DNA from: Streptomyces sp. XY006
GTDB taxonomy: Bacteria; Actinomycetota; Actinomycetes; Streptomycetales; Streptomycetaceae
NCBI RefSeq assembly: GCF_002237655.1
Contig: NZ_NOKT01000018.1
Coordinates: 62,001 to 126,000 of the forward strand
DNA: 64,000 nt
Direction: 5' to 3'
In this document: positions 8,269-16,491 of the stretch, one piece after another
How the letters are laid out: the number at the start of each line of letters is the position of its first letter
Position numbering within the stretch: the stretch's first letter is position 1
Translations under genes and position numbers: made by a program
The notes under the pieces: generated by a model
The model's database searches: none
The model's input: only the letters and a program-made list of their open reading frames with translations
What the model was told of the DNA's origin: nothing

Positions 8269-11067
8269 TCACCGGTGCGAGGTGAACTCCACGACCTGCT
8301 GGTAGGTCGGCCGGTTCTGCCAGCTGATCGGGCCGTGCTTGATGCCGCCGAGGGTGCGGTGGTTGATCGAGTCGGCGCACCACTGGTCGCCCGCCGCGCA
8401 CACGTCGTCGCCCGGGTAGACCTGGGCCATGGTCGTCCCGGCCGCCTCCTTCAGTGTGCGCACGAGGGTGTCGCGGCAGGCCCCGAGACTGCCGTCGCCG
8501 CAGTACGCGCGGGCCAGCGGGCCCTTCACCGGTTCGCCGAGGACGGCCCGGAGGTCCTTGTCGACGTAGCTCCACCAGCCGTACTGGAACGAACTCCCGG
8601 CGTGCGCGCCGGTCGGGCCGTGCGCGGCCGACGGTGACTCGTCCACGGGCAGGTTGGCGGTCATGGCCCGGTACAGCTCACTGCCGAGGCCCGGTTCGAA
8701 CTCGGCCCTGACCAGCAGCGGCCACCAGGCGTCCAGAATGCGGATCGCGTCGGCGTCGGCGTACCTGCGTGAGCCGGCGGAGGTCTCGGTGCGCTTGCCC
8801 CCGGCGGCCACCCAGGCCTGCAGCTTGCTCACGGCGGCCGCCGCGGCGGGGTCGGTGACCGGCGCACCGGTGACGACCTTCAGCAGCCTCGGAAGGACGT
8901 CCTCGGCGCGCAGGTCGGCGAGCCCGGCGTCCGCCATGGCCTTCACCAGCGAGGCCCGGGTCACCCCGCCCTGCCGGACCAGCTCGCGCACCCGGTCGTC
9001 CAGGAGGTTGCCCCGGTGCACGGAGCCGTTGCCCCAGGGCGCGGTGGTGTAGCCCTTGGCCTGCTTGTTGTTCCAGGAGACGTAGTAGTCCTGGTCCACG
9101 GAGTGCGGATGCGCGGAGGGCGGGGTGTAGTCGGCGGTGTTGGCCGCCGGGTCCCAGCCGCGCCACTCGTACGCGGGCCGCGCCCACACCGGGAACTCGG
9201 CGTCCACGCCGCCGGCGCGGACCGGGTTGTCGCCGCTGTTGTAGTACGCGGTGTGCTCGGAGTCGGCGTAGAACCAGTTGAAGGTGTAGTTGATGTGCCG
9301 CACCGCCTCCTGGAAGTCCTCCGGGCCCTTGACGTGGTCCGGGTCGTTCAGCATCTGGAAGCCGATGATGGAGTCGGCCTCGTGCAGGAAGGACGAGCGC
9401 AGGGTGGTGTAGGCGACCTTCTTGCCGCCGACCGTGGCGCGGTACTCCACCGGCCCGTACTTCGTGCGCCACACGCGCATCGTGTAGGAACCGGCCGCGG
9501 TGCCGTCGGCGACCGTGGGCTTCCAGGCGTTCTTCTGCTCGACCTTCTCCATCGGGGTGCAGGTGCCGCGGTAGAGGTAGTGGTGGTCGTCCTGGCACAG
9601 TTCGACGGCGTACGTGTCGATGATGTCCTGGCCCGAGGTCGTGGCGCTCCACGCGTAGTCCTGGCCGCGGCCGAGTTCGACGTAGAAGCTCAGGCCGGCG
9701 AAGGAGGCGCCGCGGGCGCTGATGCCGGGGCCCTGGATCTCCTGGAGCAGCAGCAACTGCGGTGCGAAGTAGCCGGTCTGGGGGCCGAACACGGCGACGG
9801 GGTGCCCACTGGCGGTGTGCTTCCCGCTCACCACGAGGGCGTTGGACATGCCGCGCCGGGCGGAGGACAGGGCCGTCCTCGCCGCCGCGCCGGACGCGCC
9901 GGTGGCGGTGGGCGTCGTGGCGCTGCCGGTGCGGTCGTACACGAGCGGCTCCGCGCGCACCGAGCCGGCGTCGGGCAGGGCGGTGCCCTGCGGGGCGTCG
10001 GGCCGGGTGGCGTAGGGGAAGCTGCCGGTCTGCTGGGTGAGGACGGCCTCCGGGTCGTCGCGCATCCGGAAGGACTCCCAGACCCGGGTGCCCTCGGCGA
10101 CGCCGTACTTCTCCTGGGCGGCCAGGAGGGAGATCGCGTTGTTGACCTCGCCGCCCCCGCCGGAGCCGAACAGGGCGCCGATGACCGAGGCGAGCGCCAC
10201 CAGGTCGGTGATCTCGAAGTGCTCTATCTTCCCGGCGTTGGTGATTGAGTCCTTGTGCCCGGTGAGCACGTATTCACCGGGGAAGTAGCGGCCGCTGTCG
10301 GAGGCGTCGATGTAGGCGTTGATGCCGTCGAGGTAGGCCTTGGCGTCGGCGAGGGCCTGTCGGCCACGTTCGCCGTTCGTGGCCACGGCGTTGTCGATCT
10401 GCGCCTGCAGATCGGCCTCGGTGTACGGGGCGTGCCGCCAGAACTGCTGCTCCAGCCCCTGGTTGGAGGGCGCGCCGCCCGCGAAGGAGGTCAGCTGTCC
10501 CCGCCCGACGTGCCGGAAGACGTCCATGAGCCACAGACGGTCCTGGGCCGCCGCGTATCCGGCGCCGAACTCGGTGCCGTACCGCGTGGTGCCGGTGATG
10601 TGCGGCACCCCGGTCTTCTTGTCCCGGACGATCGTCACGTCTCCGCGCCCGGCGGGCTTGACGGTGGAGGCGACCTGGTCCGCCGGGACGCCGAAGGACG
10701 CGTCGTTGAAGAAGGTGTTGATCTTGTCGTTGGTGAGGCCCGGGTAGCCCTTGGCGAGGTTGCTGTAGGGCCCGAGCTGGTCCTCGGCGTGTTCGGGCTG
10801 GGTGCCGAAGGCCTGGTTGAGGAGGATCTGGGCCAGGGTGGCGTTGCCGTTCTGGCCGGGCGGGAGGATGTCCGAACACCGGTTCCCGCAGTGGTCGTTC
10901 ACGGCGGCCGCTGCCTGCGGATTCGCCGTTCCCGCGGCGGCCGCGGGGGCGATCGGCGACAAAAGACCCGCGATCAGGGCGCATACCGATGCGGTCTTCA
11001 GGAACCCGTGGATTCCGCGGGGAGTTCTCAGTCTGTCGAGAACGGTGCGTGGGTGACGCCGTGGCAT
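8269..11067 (-). CDS. Secreted penicillin-acylase-family Ntn hydrolase
   Basis: 932 aa. Signal peptide about residues 1-45 (hydrophobic VCALIAGLLSPIAPAAAA). Family S45 layout: alpha chain to about 407, then the autoproteolytic N-terminal nucleophile Ser408 in GMSNALVVSGKHT, followed by the beta chain. GTEFGAGYAAAQDRLWLMD is the usual alpha-chain motif, and PVAVFGPQTGYFAPQ fits the beta-chain pocket. Such enzymes cleave amide-linked acyl groups from beta-lactams, acyl-homoserine lactones, lipopeptides or N-acyl amino acids; the substrate cannot be read here. At 932 aa it is longer than typical 750-850 aa relatives. GGGAGGAG precedes the ATG. Four Cys, including HCGNRC near residue 60, could form disulfides. 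Confidence 0.9.
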   Translation of the reverse strand: MPRRHPRTVLDRLRTPRGIHGFLKTASVCALIAGLLSPIAPAAAAGTANPQAAAAVNDHCGNRCSDILPPGQNGNATLAQILLNQAFGTQPEHAEDQLGPYSNLAKGYPGLTNDKINTFFNDASFGVPADQVASTVKPAGRGDVTIVRDKKTGVPHITGTTRYGTEFGAGYAAAQDRLWLMDVFRHVGRGQLTSFAGGAPSNQGLEQQFWRHAPYTEADLQAQIDNAVATNGERGRQALADAKAYLDGINAYIDASDSGRYFPGEYVLTGHKDSITNAGKIEHFEITDLVALASVIGALFGSGGGGEVNNAISLLAAQEKYGVAEGTRVWESFRMRDDPEAVLTQQTGSFPYATRPDAPQGTALPDAGSVRAEPLVYDRTGSATTPTATGASGAAARTALSSARRGMSNALVVSGKHTASGHPVAVFGPQTGYFAPQLLLLQEIQGPGISARGASFAGLSFYVELGRGQDYAWSATTSGQDIIDTYAVELCQDDHHYLYRGTCTPMEKVEQKNAWKPTVADGTAAGSYTMRVWRTKYGPVEYRATVGGKKVAYTTLRSSFLHEADSIIGFQMLNDPDHVKGPEDFQEAVRHINYTFNWFYADSEHTAYYNSGDNPVRAGGVDAEFPVWARPAYEWRGWDPAANTADYTPPSAHPHSVDQDYYVSWNNKQAKGYTTAPWGNGSVHRGNLLDDRVRELVRQGGVTRASLVKAMADAGLADLRAEDVLPRLLKVVTGAPVTDPAAAAAVSKLQAWVAAGGKRTETSAGSRRYADADAIRILDAWWPLLVRAEFEPGLGSELYRAMTANLPVDESPSAAHGPTGAHAGSSFQYGWWSYVDKDLRAVLGEPVKGPLARAYCGDGSLGACRDTLVRTLKEAAGTTMAQVYPGDDVCAAGDQWCADSINHRTLGGIKHGPISWQNRPTYQQVVEFTSHR

Positions 11068-11332
11068 GGGGGCTCCTCCCGACGTGGGGTGGGCGGGATA
11101 TTACCGCCGGTATCCCCGCCTTTGAAGGTGAACAAGCGTCACTTTCGGAAGTCAGTACAACAGGCACAGGGACCACGGCAGTCGACAAGCGAGCCTCGTC
11201 GGACGGCTTATGGAGGGCATTTGAAATCGGATGGAGCCGAATCGCTTGTCGATACGTCTATTCGGCGACGTCCGTACGACGACGCCGAAGTGACCGGATG
11301 TACAGGTGCAGGTGTGACGGAGGTGCAGGACG

Positions 11333-11935
11333 ATGGCCGGTTTCCGGAGTCTGGCGAGACAGGTCCGCGATCCGCGGTGCGATCTGGCCTTGCGGCGTTA
11401 TTCGCTGCGCAAGTGCCTTGAGAGGTTCGCGCCTTACGGACACAGGGCGACCTGGGACCATCTGTGCTCCCGGGCAGGATTCGGTCCCGAGGACCGCTCC
11501 CCCGACCCGGTGCGGCTCGTGGCCGCACTGGAGGAGCTGGAGGAGGCGCGCGCGGTCTGGCTGGCCTACGAGGTCGAGTTCGCCGAGCGCCGCAAGAAGG
11601 AGAAGCACGACGGGCTGCGCCGCCCGGGCAGCGTGGACGACTGGCACCGGCTGACCTGGGGCGGTTTCGGCGTGGCGTGGTGCGACGATCCGGCGGTCCA
11701 TCCCCGTGAACCGCTGGCCGAGGTACTGCGCCGGCTGATCGCCGCGCTGGAGCGCGAGCCCGGTTCGAACTGCCCCGTGTGCGACGGGGAACGACTCGCC
11801 TGGAGGTACGACCTGGATCACGAGCCCTCGGCGGGTCCGGTCTGCACGGACTGCGGAATCCTGGTGCCGCGTCCCGTGCTCACGCCCGAGGCCCTGGCGG
11901 ACGCCAGGCGGGCGAGGTTGCTGGTGTCGGCTTGA
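11333..11935 (+). CDS. Hypothetical protein with C-terminal zinc ribbon
   Basis: 200 aa, not recognised. The N-terminal 60 residues are basic and helical (CDLALRRYSLRKCLERFAPYG). A charged helix (LEELEEARAVWLAYEVEFAERRKKEK) follows. The last third has CPVCDG and, 28 residues on, CTDCG, a C2C2 zinc-ribbon arrangement. No catalytic motif or membrane segment. GGAGG lies 8 bp before the ATG. It could be a small regulatory or nucleic-acid-binding protein; this is open. Confidence 0.7.
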   Translation: MAGFRSLARQVRDPRCDLALRRYSLRKCLERFAPYGHRATWDHLCSRAGFGPEDRSPDPVRLVAALEELEEARAVWLAYEVEFAERRKKEKHDGLRRPGSVDDWHRLTWGGFGVAWCDDPAVHPREPLAEVLRRLIAALEREPGSNCPVCDGERLAWRYDLDHEPSAGPVCTDCGILVPRPVLTPEALADARRARLLVSA

Positions 11936-12010
11936 CGGATGCGGGTGCGCGGGGGGTGCGCCGGGGATGCCGCACCCCCACTGTCGGTGGGGACTGGCAC
12001 CATCGTCGAC

Positions 12011-12724
12011 ATGGTGCAGGTGTGTCTGAACGGTCCGCGGACGGCCGCTGACGGTACGGCGGTGCCGCTGACGCCGGAGGCGATGGCCGCCTCCGCCGCG
12101 GCCGCCGTAGCGGCCGGGGCCACGGACGTCCATGTCCATCCCAAGACGCCGTGCGGGCGGGACACGTTGTCGCCGCGGGTGCTGGCGGAGACGTTGACGG
12201 TGATGCGCTCGCGCGTGCCGGTGCCGGTGGGCGTGACCACCGGGGCGTGGGCCGAACCGGACCCCGCCGCGCGGCTCGACCGGATCCGGGGCTGGACGGT
12301 CCTGCCCGACCACGCCTCGGTCAACTGGCACGAGCCCGGGGCGGAGGAGATCGCCGCCACGCTGCTCGATCTCGGGGTGGGCGTGGAGGCGGGCATCTGG
12401 TCCGGCACGGACGGGGCACGGCGGTTCGCGTCCTCACGGCTCGGGCCGAGGGTGCTGCGGGTCTTGGCCGAGGTGACGGACACGGACCCTGCCACGGCGG
12501 TGGCGTCCGCGCGGGAGTTGCTGTCCGACCTGGGGTCCGCGCACGGCCGGCCCGTGCTGCTGCACGGGGAGGACGGCGGTGCGTGGCCGGTACTGCGGCT
12601 GGCGGGCCAACTGGGGCTGGCCACGCGGGTGGGGCTGGAGGACGTCCTGACCCTGCCGGACGGCCGACGGGCACGCTCCAACGCGGAGTTGGTGGCGGCG
12701 GGGTTGGCGGAGTACGGCCATTGA
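12011..12724 (+). CDS. BKACE/DUF849-type beta-keto acid cleavage enzyme, short form
   Basis: 237 aa TIM-barrel protein. BKACE enzymes condense a beta-keto acid with acetyl-CoA and split it to acetoacetate and a new CoA ester. Seen: N-terminal VQVCLNG, the zinc ligand pair HVHPK near residue 42, VGVTTGAW, SVNWHEPGA and the C-terminal RVGLED, whose Glu corresponds to the third zinc ligand in the characterised Kce enzyme. At 237 aa it is clearly shorter than the usual 275-310. Start choice is uncertain: no strong SD; an in-frame GTG lies 24 bp upstream. It could act with the acyl-CoA genes nearby. Confidence 0.78.
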   Translation: MVQVCLNGPRTAADGTAVPLTPEAMAASAAAAVAAGATDVHVHPKTPCGRDTLSPRVLAETLTVMRSRVPVPVGVTTGAWAEPDPAARLDRIRGWTVLPDHASVNWHEPGAEEIAATLLDLGVGVEAGIWSGTDGARRFASSRLGPRVLRVLAEVTDTDPATAVASARELLSDLGSAHGRPVLLHGEDGGAWPVLRLAGQLGLATRVGLEDVLTLPDGRRARSNAELVAAGLAEYGH

Positions 12725-13128
12725 CGGCCCGGGGCGTCGCTGCCGGGGCCGAGGCGCTGCGCAACCCGGCGAAACGGGGCACCGCCGCGCCCACCCTCCC
12801 CCAAGCTCTCGACTTCACTCGAGCAGGGGGGACCCCCATCGCCCCAGCGGCACGCATGCCCGCAGCGGGAGCGGACCGGCAGCCGCCGGACGGCGCAAGG
12901 GGACGTGTCGGGGGGCCGCCCGCAGCTCAGCGGGAACGCGCCCGCACCCGCCGGCACACGGAAGGGGACGTGTCGGGGGGTGTCCGCCCGCAGCGGTTGG
13001 CGCGTCAACGCACAGTCAGTCGGTTCGCAACCCCATCGCGCCGTTCCGAGGACGGACACCCCCCGGCGCGGCCCCGACCCACACCCGGCATGGGCGAAAC
13101 CGCCCACCGGCCGGCCGCCACCCGCCGC
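12725..13128. repeat. Gene-free stretch with repeated GGACGTGTCGGGGGG elements
   Basis: About 400 bp between the BKACE gene and soxR, both transcribed toward it. It holds two direct copies of AAGGGGACGTGTCGGGGGG (12898 and 12962), each followed by CCGCCCGCAGC. GGACACCCCCC at about 13053 is an inverted partner of the second copy. The composition resembles dispersed Streptomyces intergenic repeats and could fold into a long hairpin ending both transcripts. No gene seen. Confidence 0.5.
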
Positions 13129-13614
13129 CTACGCGCCCCCCGCACCCCCACCACCACCATTGCGTTCCACCATCAGGCGGGAGCCGGCGCGGCGTTCGCC
13201 GAAGACGTCGCCCGGGTTGGACAGGACGCATGTGTCGAGGGAGAGGCAGCCGCAGCCGATGCAGTCGGTGAGGTGGTCCCGCAGTCGGTTCAGCTGCTTG
13301 ATGCGTTCGTCCAGCTCCGAGCGCCACGCCTCCGACAGATGCGCCCAGTCCTCCCGGGTCGGCGTCCGCTCCTCCGGCAGCTCCGCCAGCGCCTCGCGGA
13401 TCGTCGCCAGCGGGATCCCGACCCGCTGCGCGGCCCTGATGAACGCGACCCGCCGCAGCGTGTCCCGGGAGTACCGACGCTGATTGCCCGCCGTACGCCG
13501 GCTGCTGATCAGGCCCTTGGACTCGTAGAAGTGCAGGGCGGACACCGCCGCCCCACTGCGCGCCGACAGCTGCCCGACCGTGAGCTCGTGGATCTTCTCT
13601 GGAATCTGAGGCAC
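13129..13614 (-). CDS. soxR: SoxR, redox-sensing [2Fe-2S] MerR-family regulator
   Basis: 161 aa. The MerR helix-turn-helix is at the N terminus (LTVGQLSARSGAAVSALHFYESKGLI), and a dimerisation helix spans about residues 75-115. The cluster motif CIGCGCLSLDTC gives C118, C121, C123 and C129 with the exact C-x2-C-x-C-x5-C spacing of SoxR. In Streptomyces SoxR responds to redox-active metabolites such as actinorhodin and switches on transporters and oxidoreductases, rather than a soxS gene. The GTG start at MPQIPEKIHEL was chosen by family length. The tail ends in a Gly/Ala run (GGGGGAGGA) not needed for function. Divergent from the MaoC gene; no SoxR box was found in the shared promoter. Confidence 0.95.
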   Translation of the reverse strand: MPQIPEKIHELTVGQLSARSGAAVSALHFYESKGLISSRRTAGNQRRYSRDTLRRVAFIRAAQRVGIPLATIREALAELPEERTPTREDWAHLSEAWRSELDERIKQLNRLRDHLTDCIGCGCLSLDTCVLSNPGDVFGERRAGSRLMVERNGGGGGAGGA

Positions 13615-13636
13615 CCCTCGAACCCTACCCAGTCCG

Positions 13637-13679
13637 TTGACACAACCCCCGCCGGCGACCATGCTAAGCAGTCGCTTAG
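13637..13679 (+). promoter_or_regulatory. MaoC promoter with overlapping TetR-type operator
   Basis: TTGACA (-35) at 13637-13642. The palindrome CTAAGCAGTCGCTTAG at 13664-13679 sits over the -10 to +1 region, a repressor position. It matches TGAGCGGGCGCTTA at 14910-14923 before the converging TetR gene. Confidence 0.6.
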
Positions 13680-13709
13680 AGAAGCTCCCGCACGAGAGGT
13701 CTGGAAGAC

Positions 13710-14171
13710 ATGGCACAGCCGAGGATCTTCACGTCCGTCGACGACCTGAAGTCGGCGGTCGGCGAGCAGCTGGGGTACACCGACTGGCTCGACATCGACC
13801 AGAAGCGGATCGACCTCTTCGCGGAGGCCACCGGCGACCACCAGTGGATCCACGTCGACCCGGAGAAGGCCGCCACGGGCCCCTTCGGCACGACCATCGC
13901 GCACGGCTATCTGACCCTGTCGCTGCTCCCCCTCTTCGGCCCCCAGCTGATCTCCGTCGAGGGCGTGAAGATGGGCGTCAACTACGGTACGAACAAGGTC
14001 CGTTTCCCCGCCCCCGTCCCCGTGAACTCCCGGCTGCGCGCCACCGCGACGATCACCGGCGTCGACGAGGTCCAGGGCGGCGTCCAGGTGACGATCGCCT
14101 TCACCGTGGAACGCGAGGGCGGCGACAAGCCGGTCTGCGTCGCCGAGTCCGTCTCGCGCTACTACGTCTGA
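13710..14171 (+). CDS. MaoC-like (R)-enoyl-CoA hydratase
   Basis: 153 aa single hot-dog protein. The hydratase-2 dyad is visible as D43 and H48 in TGDHQWIHVDPEKA, followed by GTTIAHGYLTLSLLPLF, the usual glycine-rich substrate loop. It would hydrate trans-2-enoyl-CoA to (R)-3-hydroxyacyl-CoA in the cytoplasm, in fatty-acid breakdown or acyl-CoA supply. GAGAGG/GGAAGA precede the ATG. Its stop overlaps the stop of the convergent TetR gene by 10 bp, and the two promoters carry related operator sequences, so that TetR probably represses it. Confidence 0.9.
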   Translation: MAQPRIFTSVDDLKSAVGEQLGYTDWLDIDQKRIDLFAEATGDHQWIHVDPEKAATGPFGTTIAHGYLTLSLLPLFGPQLISVEGVKMGVNYGTNKVRFPAPVPVNSRLRATATITGVDEVQGGVQVTIAFTVEREGGDKPVCVAESVSRYYV

Positions 14172-14863
14172 GGGTCCTCCGGAGCAGCGGGAGCAGCCGG
14201 AACCCGATCCGCCGTCGCGGCCGACGCGGCGGCGCCGGCATCCGCCGCCCCCACCATCCGCAGCACGAGGTCGGCGTACAGCGCGCCGACCTCCTCCGGC
14301 GTGCGCGGCCCGTCCAGGCTGAACCACCGCGCGACGTCGATGCACAGCGACAGCACCGCCAGCGTCGTCCCGTGCACGTCGATGACCTCGAACTCGCCCG
14401 AGCGCACGCCCTCCTCGATGATCCCGCGCACCTCCGCGTCGACCTGCCGCCGCAGGCCGAGGATCTCGGCGCGGGCGTCCGGGCCGAGCGAGTCGAGTTC
14501 GTACTGCACCACCCGCGCGGTCGTGCGCCCGCCCGCGTGCCAGCGCACGAAAGAGCTGACCGCGTCGGCGAGCCGCTCGGTCGGGCTGCCCTCGCGGCGG
14601 GACGCCGTCCGCAGGATCTCCAGGGCCTTCTCGTGCCCGATCCGGCTGATGCGGTGGAGCAGCTCCTCCTTGGTCTTGTAGTGGATGTAGAGCGCGGCCG
14701 GGCTCATACCGGCCCGGCCCGCGATGTCACGGGTCGTCGTGGCGTGGTAGCCGCGCTCGGCGAAGGCCTCCACCGCGGCGATCAGCAACCGCCGCGCCGC
14801 GTCGGGCGTGACCTCGCCCCACGCCTGCGCCTCGCCGCCGGCCGTCTCCTCCGCCGTACTCAT
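14162..14863 (-). CDS. TetR-family regulator, likely repressor of MaoC and itself
   Basis: 233 aa. HTH at residues about 25-70 (EAFAERGYHATTTRDIAGRAGMSPAALYIHYKTKEELL). The C-terminal domain has RWHAGGRTTARVVQYELDSLGPD and VARWFSLDGPRTPEEVGALYADLVLRM, resembling regulators of acyl-CoA genes (TetR_C with FSLDG). Ala/Pro-rich tail of about 25 residues. ATG taken with GAGAGG upstream; a GTG directly before it is equally possible. Operator-like TGAGCGGGCGCTTA lies 47 bp upstream. Confidence 0.88.
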   Translation of the reverse strand: MSTAEETAGGEAQAWGEVTPDAARRLLIAAVEAFAERGYHATTTRDIAGRAGMSPAALYIHYKTKEELLHRISRIGHEKALEILRTASRREGSPTERLADAVSSFVRWHAGGRTTARVVQYELDSLGPDARAEILGLRRQVDAEVRGIIEEGVRSGEFEVIDVHGTTLAVLSLCIDVARWFSLDGPRTPEEVGALYADLVLRMVGAADAGAAASAATADRVPAAPAAPEDPQT

Positions 14864-14909
14864 CACTCGCCCCTCTCCACTGACAGGGGCACCACCATAC
14901 CGCCGAAGG

Positions 14910-14923
14910 TGAGCGGGCGCTTA
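14910..14923. promoter_or_regulatory. Operator candidate before the TetR gene
   Basis: TGAGCGGGCGCTTA. Its complement matches 11 of 14 positions with the complement of the MaoC site at 13665-13678. Confidence 0.5.
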
Positions 14924-14945
14924 GCGCAGCCGCCGGGGCGGAGCG

Positions 14946-15197
14946 TCAGCGTTTCTCGAAAGGCGGGTACGGCGACGCCTGCGCGGGCCCGTCCTGCCGG
15001 TCCCGGATCACCTTGGCGAGGGTGAAGGAGGAGGTGACGAGGTAGAGGACGGCGATGGCGAGGAAGCCCCGCACCCAGGCGTCGGCGTTCAGCCGGTAGA
15101 TGCCGATCGCGGTGGCCGCCATGGCGACGGCGAAGGAGGCGACGGCCTGGCCGTAGAAGGCGGCCGTGTTCTGCTGCTTGCCGGGTGTCTCACTCAT
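14946..15197 (-). CDS. YiaA/YiaB-family small inner-membrane protein
   Basis: 83 aa with two predicted membrane helices (FYGQAVASFAVAMAATAIGIY and WVRGFLAIAVLYLVTSSFTLA) joined by a short NADA turn, then the basic cytoplasmic tail KVIRDRQDG. This matches the two-helix YiaAB domain; its function is unknown. The start at MSETPGK was chosen by family length; SD is weak. It lies between the TetR gene and the acyl-CoA dehydrogenase, on the same strand as both. Confidence 0.8.
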   Translation of the reverse strand: MSETPGKQQNTAAFYGQAVASFAVAMAATAIGIYRLNADAWVRGFLAIAVLYLVTSSFTLAKVIRDRQDGPAQASPYPPFEKR

Positions 15198-15255
15198 GGC
15201 GACAGCTTCGGCCCTCGTGGCCCGCGCCACATCCGTCGGCGTACTCAGACGCTAC

Positions 15256-16410
15256 TCAGAACGCCGAGACCCCTGTCAGATCCCGTCCGATGACCAGCTT
15301 CTGGATCTGGCTCGTGCCCTCGTAGAGGGTCATCACGCGGGCGTCCCGCAGCAGCTTGCCCGCCGGGTACTCGTCGATGTAGCCGTAGCCGCCGAAGACC
15401 TGCAGCGCGTTGTTGGCGGCGCGGACGGCGGCCTCCGAGGCGAACAGCTTGGCCTTGGACGACTCGACGGCGAACGGCTGCCCCCGGTCGATCAGATCCG
15501 CGACCCGCCAGGTCAGCAGCCGGGCCGCGTCGACGTCCACGGCGATGTCGCTGATCAGTTCCTGGACGAGCTGGTGGTGGGCGATGGGCCGCCCGAACTG
15601 CTCGCGCTCGCCCGCGTACCGCACGGCCGCGTCCAGGGCGGCCTGGGCTATGCCGACGCAGCCCGCCGCCACGGACATCCGCCCCTTGGCCAGGGCCGAC
15701 ATGGCCACCGAGAAACCCTTGCCCTCCGGCCCGAGCAGGGCGGAGGCCGGGACGCGCACGCCCTCCAGGACGAGTTCGGCGGTGGCCTGGCCGCGCAGCC
15801 CGAGCTTGCCGTGCAGGGTGCGGCGGGTCAGACCGGGGGTGCCGGTGGGGACGAGGAAGGCGGAGACGCCCTTGTGGCCGGGGGCGTCCGTGGAGCGCGC
15901 GAAGAGCAGGACGACGTCGGCCCAGGTGCCGTTGGTGATGAACATCTTGGTGCCGTCGATGACGTACTCGTCGCCGTCCCGTACGGCCCGCGTCGTGAGG
16001 CTGCCCGCGTCCGAGCCCGTACCCGGCTCGGTCAGCCCGAAGCAGCCCACCATCGCGCCCGAGGTCAGCCCCGGCAGCCAGCGCCGCTTCTGCTCCTCGC
16101 TCCCCCAGGCGGCGATCGTCTTGGCGACCAGGCCGAGCGAGACGGAGACGATCCCGCGCACGGAGGAGTCGCCCCGGCCCAGTTCCTCCGTCACCAGGCA
16201 GTACGCGAGGTGGTCACCGCCGCAGCCGCCGTACTCCTCGTCGATCGTCAGGCCCAGGAAGCCGACCTCGCCGAGCTTCTTCACGATCGACCGGTCGACC
16301 TCCTCGGCGCGGTCCCAGGCGACGGCGTGCGGGGCGATCTCGCGCGCCACGAAGTCCCGGGCGAGCTGCCGTACGGCGGTCTGCTCCTCGCTGAGCTCCA
16401 GGTTCACCAC
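15256..16410 (-). CDS. Acyl-CoA dehydrogenase (short/branched-chain type)
   Basis: 384 aa FAD enzyme. Seen: the flavin motif CFGLTEPGTGSDAGSL near 125, the REQFGRPIAHHQ motif near 272, VFGGYGYIDEYP near 337, and the catalytic base Glu in LYEGTSQIQK near the C terminus, the usual short-chain arrangement. It oxidises acyl-CoA to 2-enoyl-CoA with electrons passed to ETF. GTG start with GAGGGG upstream; a second GTG follows directly. It is divergent from a TetR gene, with a 19-bp operator in between that recurs before the aldehyde dehydrogenase gene at 21614-23002. Confidence 0.93.
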   Translation of the reverse strand: MVNLELSEEQTAVRQLARDFVAREIAPHAVAWDRAEEVDRSIVKKLGEVGFLGLTIDEEYGGCGGDHLAYCLVTEELGRGDSSVRGIVSVSLGLVAKTIAAWGSEEQKRRWLPGLTSGAMVGCFGLTEPGTGSDAGSLTTRAVRDGDEYVIDGTKMFITNGTWADVVLLFARSTDAPGHKGVSAFLVPTGTPGLTRRTLHGKLGLRGQATAELVLEGVRVPASALLGPEGKGFSVAMSALAKGRMSVAAGCVGIAQAALDAAVRYAGEREQFGRPIAHHQLVQELISDIAVDVDAARLLTWRVADLIDRGQPFAVESSKAKLFASEAAVRAANNALQVFGGYGYIDEYPAGKLLRDARVMTLYEGTSQIQKLVIGRDLTGVSAF

Positions 16411-16446
16411 AAGCCACCCCTCGAAAACGGCGCGAACTCCGCATTT

Positions 16447-16465
16447 AAATTAGCACTGCTAGTTT
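16447..16465. promoter_or_regulatory. 19-bp TetR operator in a divergent promoter
   Basis: AAATTAGCACTGCTAGTTT, a near-perfect palindrome between the acyl-CoA dehydrogenase and TetR genes. 14 of 19 positions match the element at 23043-23061. Confidence 0.7.
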
Positions 16466-16491
16466 CTGTCGGCAGCCCTACTATGTGCGCC

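Noticed and set aside
13615..13716. Longer SoxR start (ATG or other codon upstream)
   Set aside because: It would put codons in the divergent promoter and operator, and family members start at the MPQIPEKIHEL equivalent.
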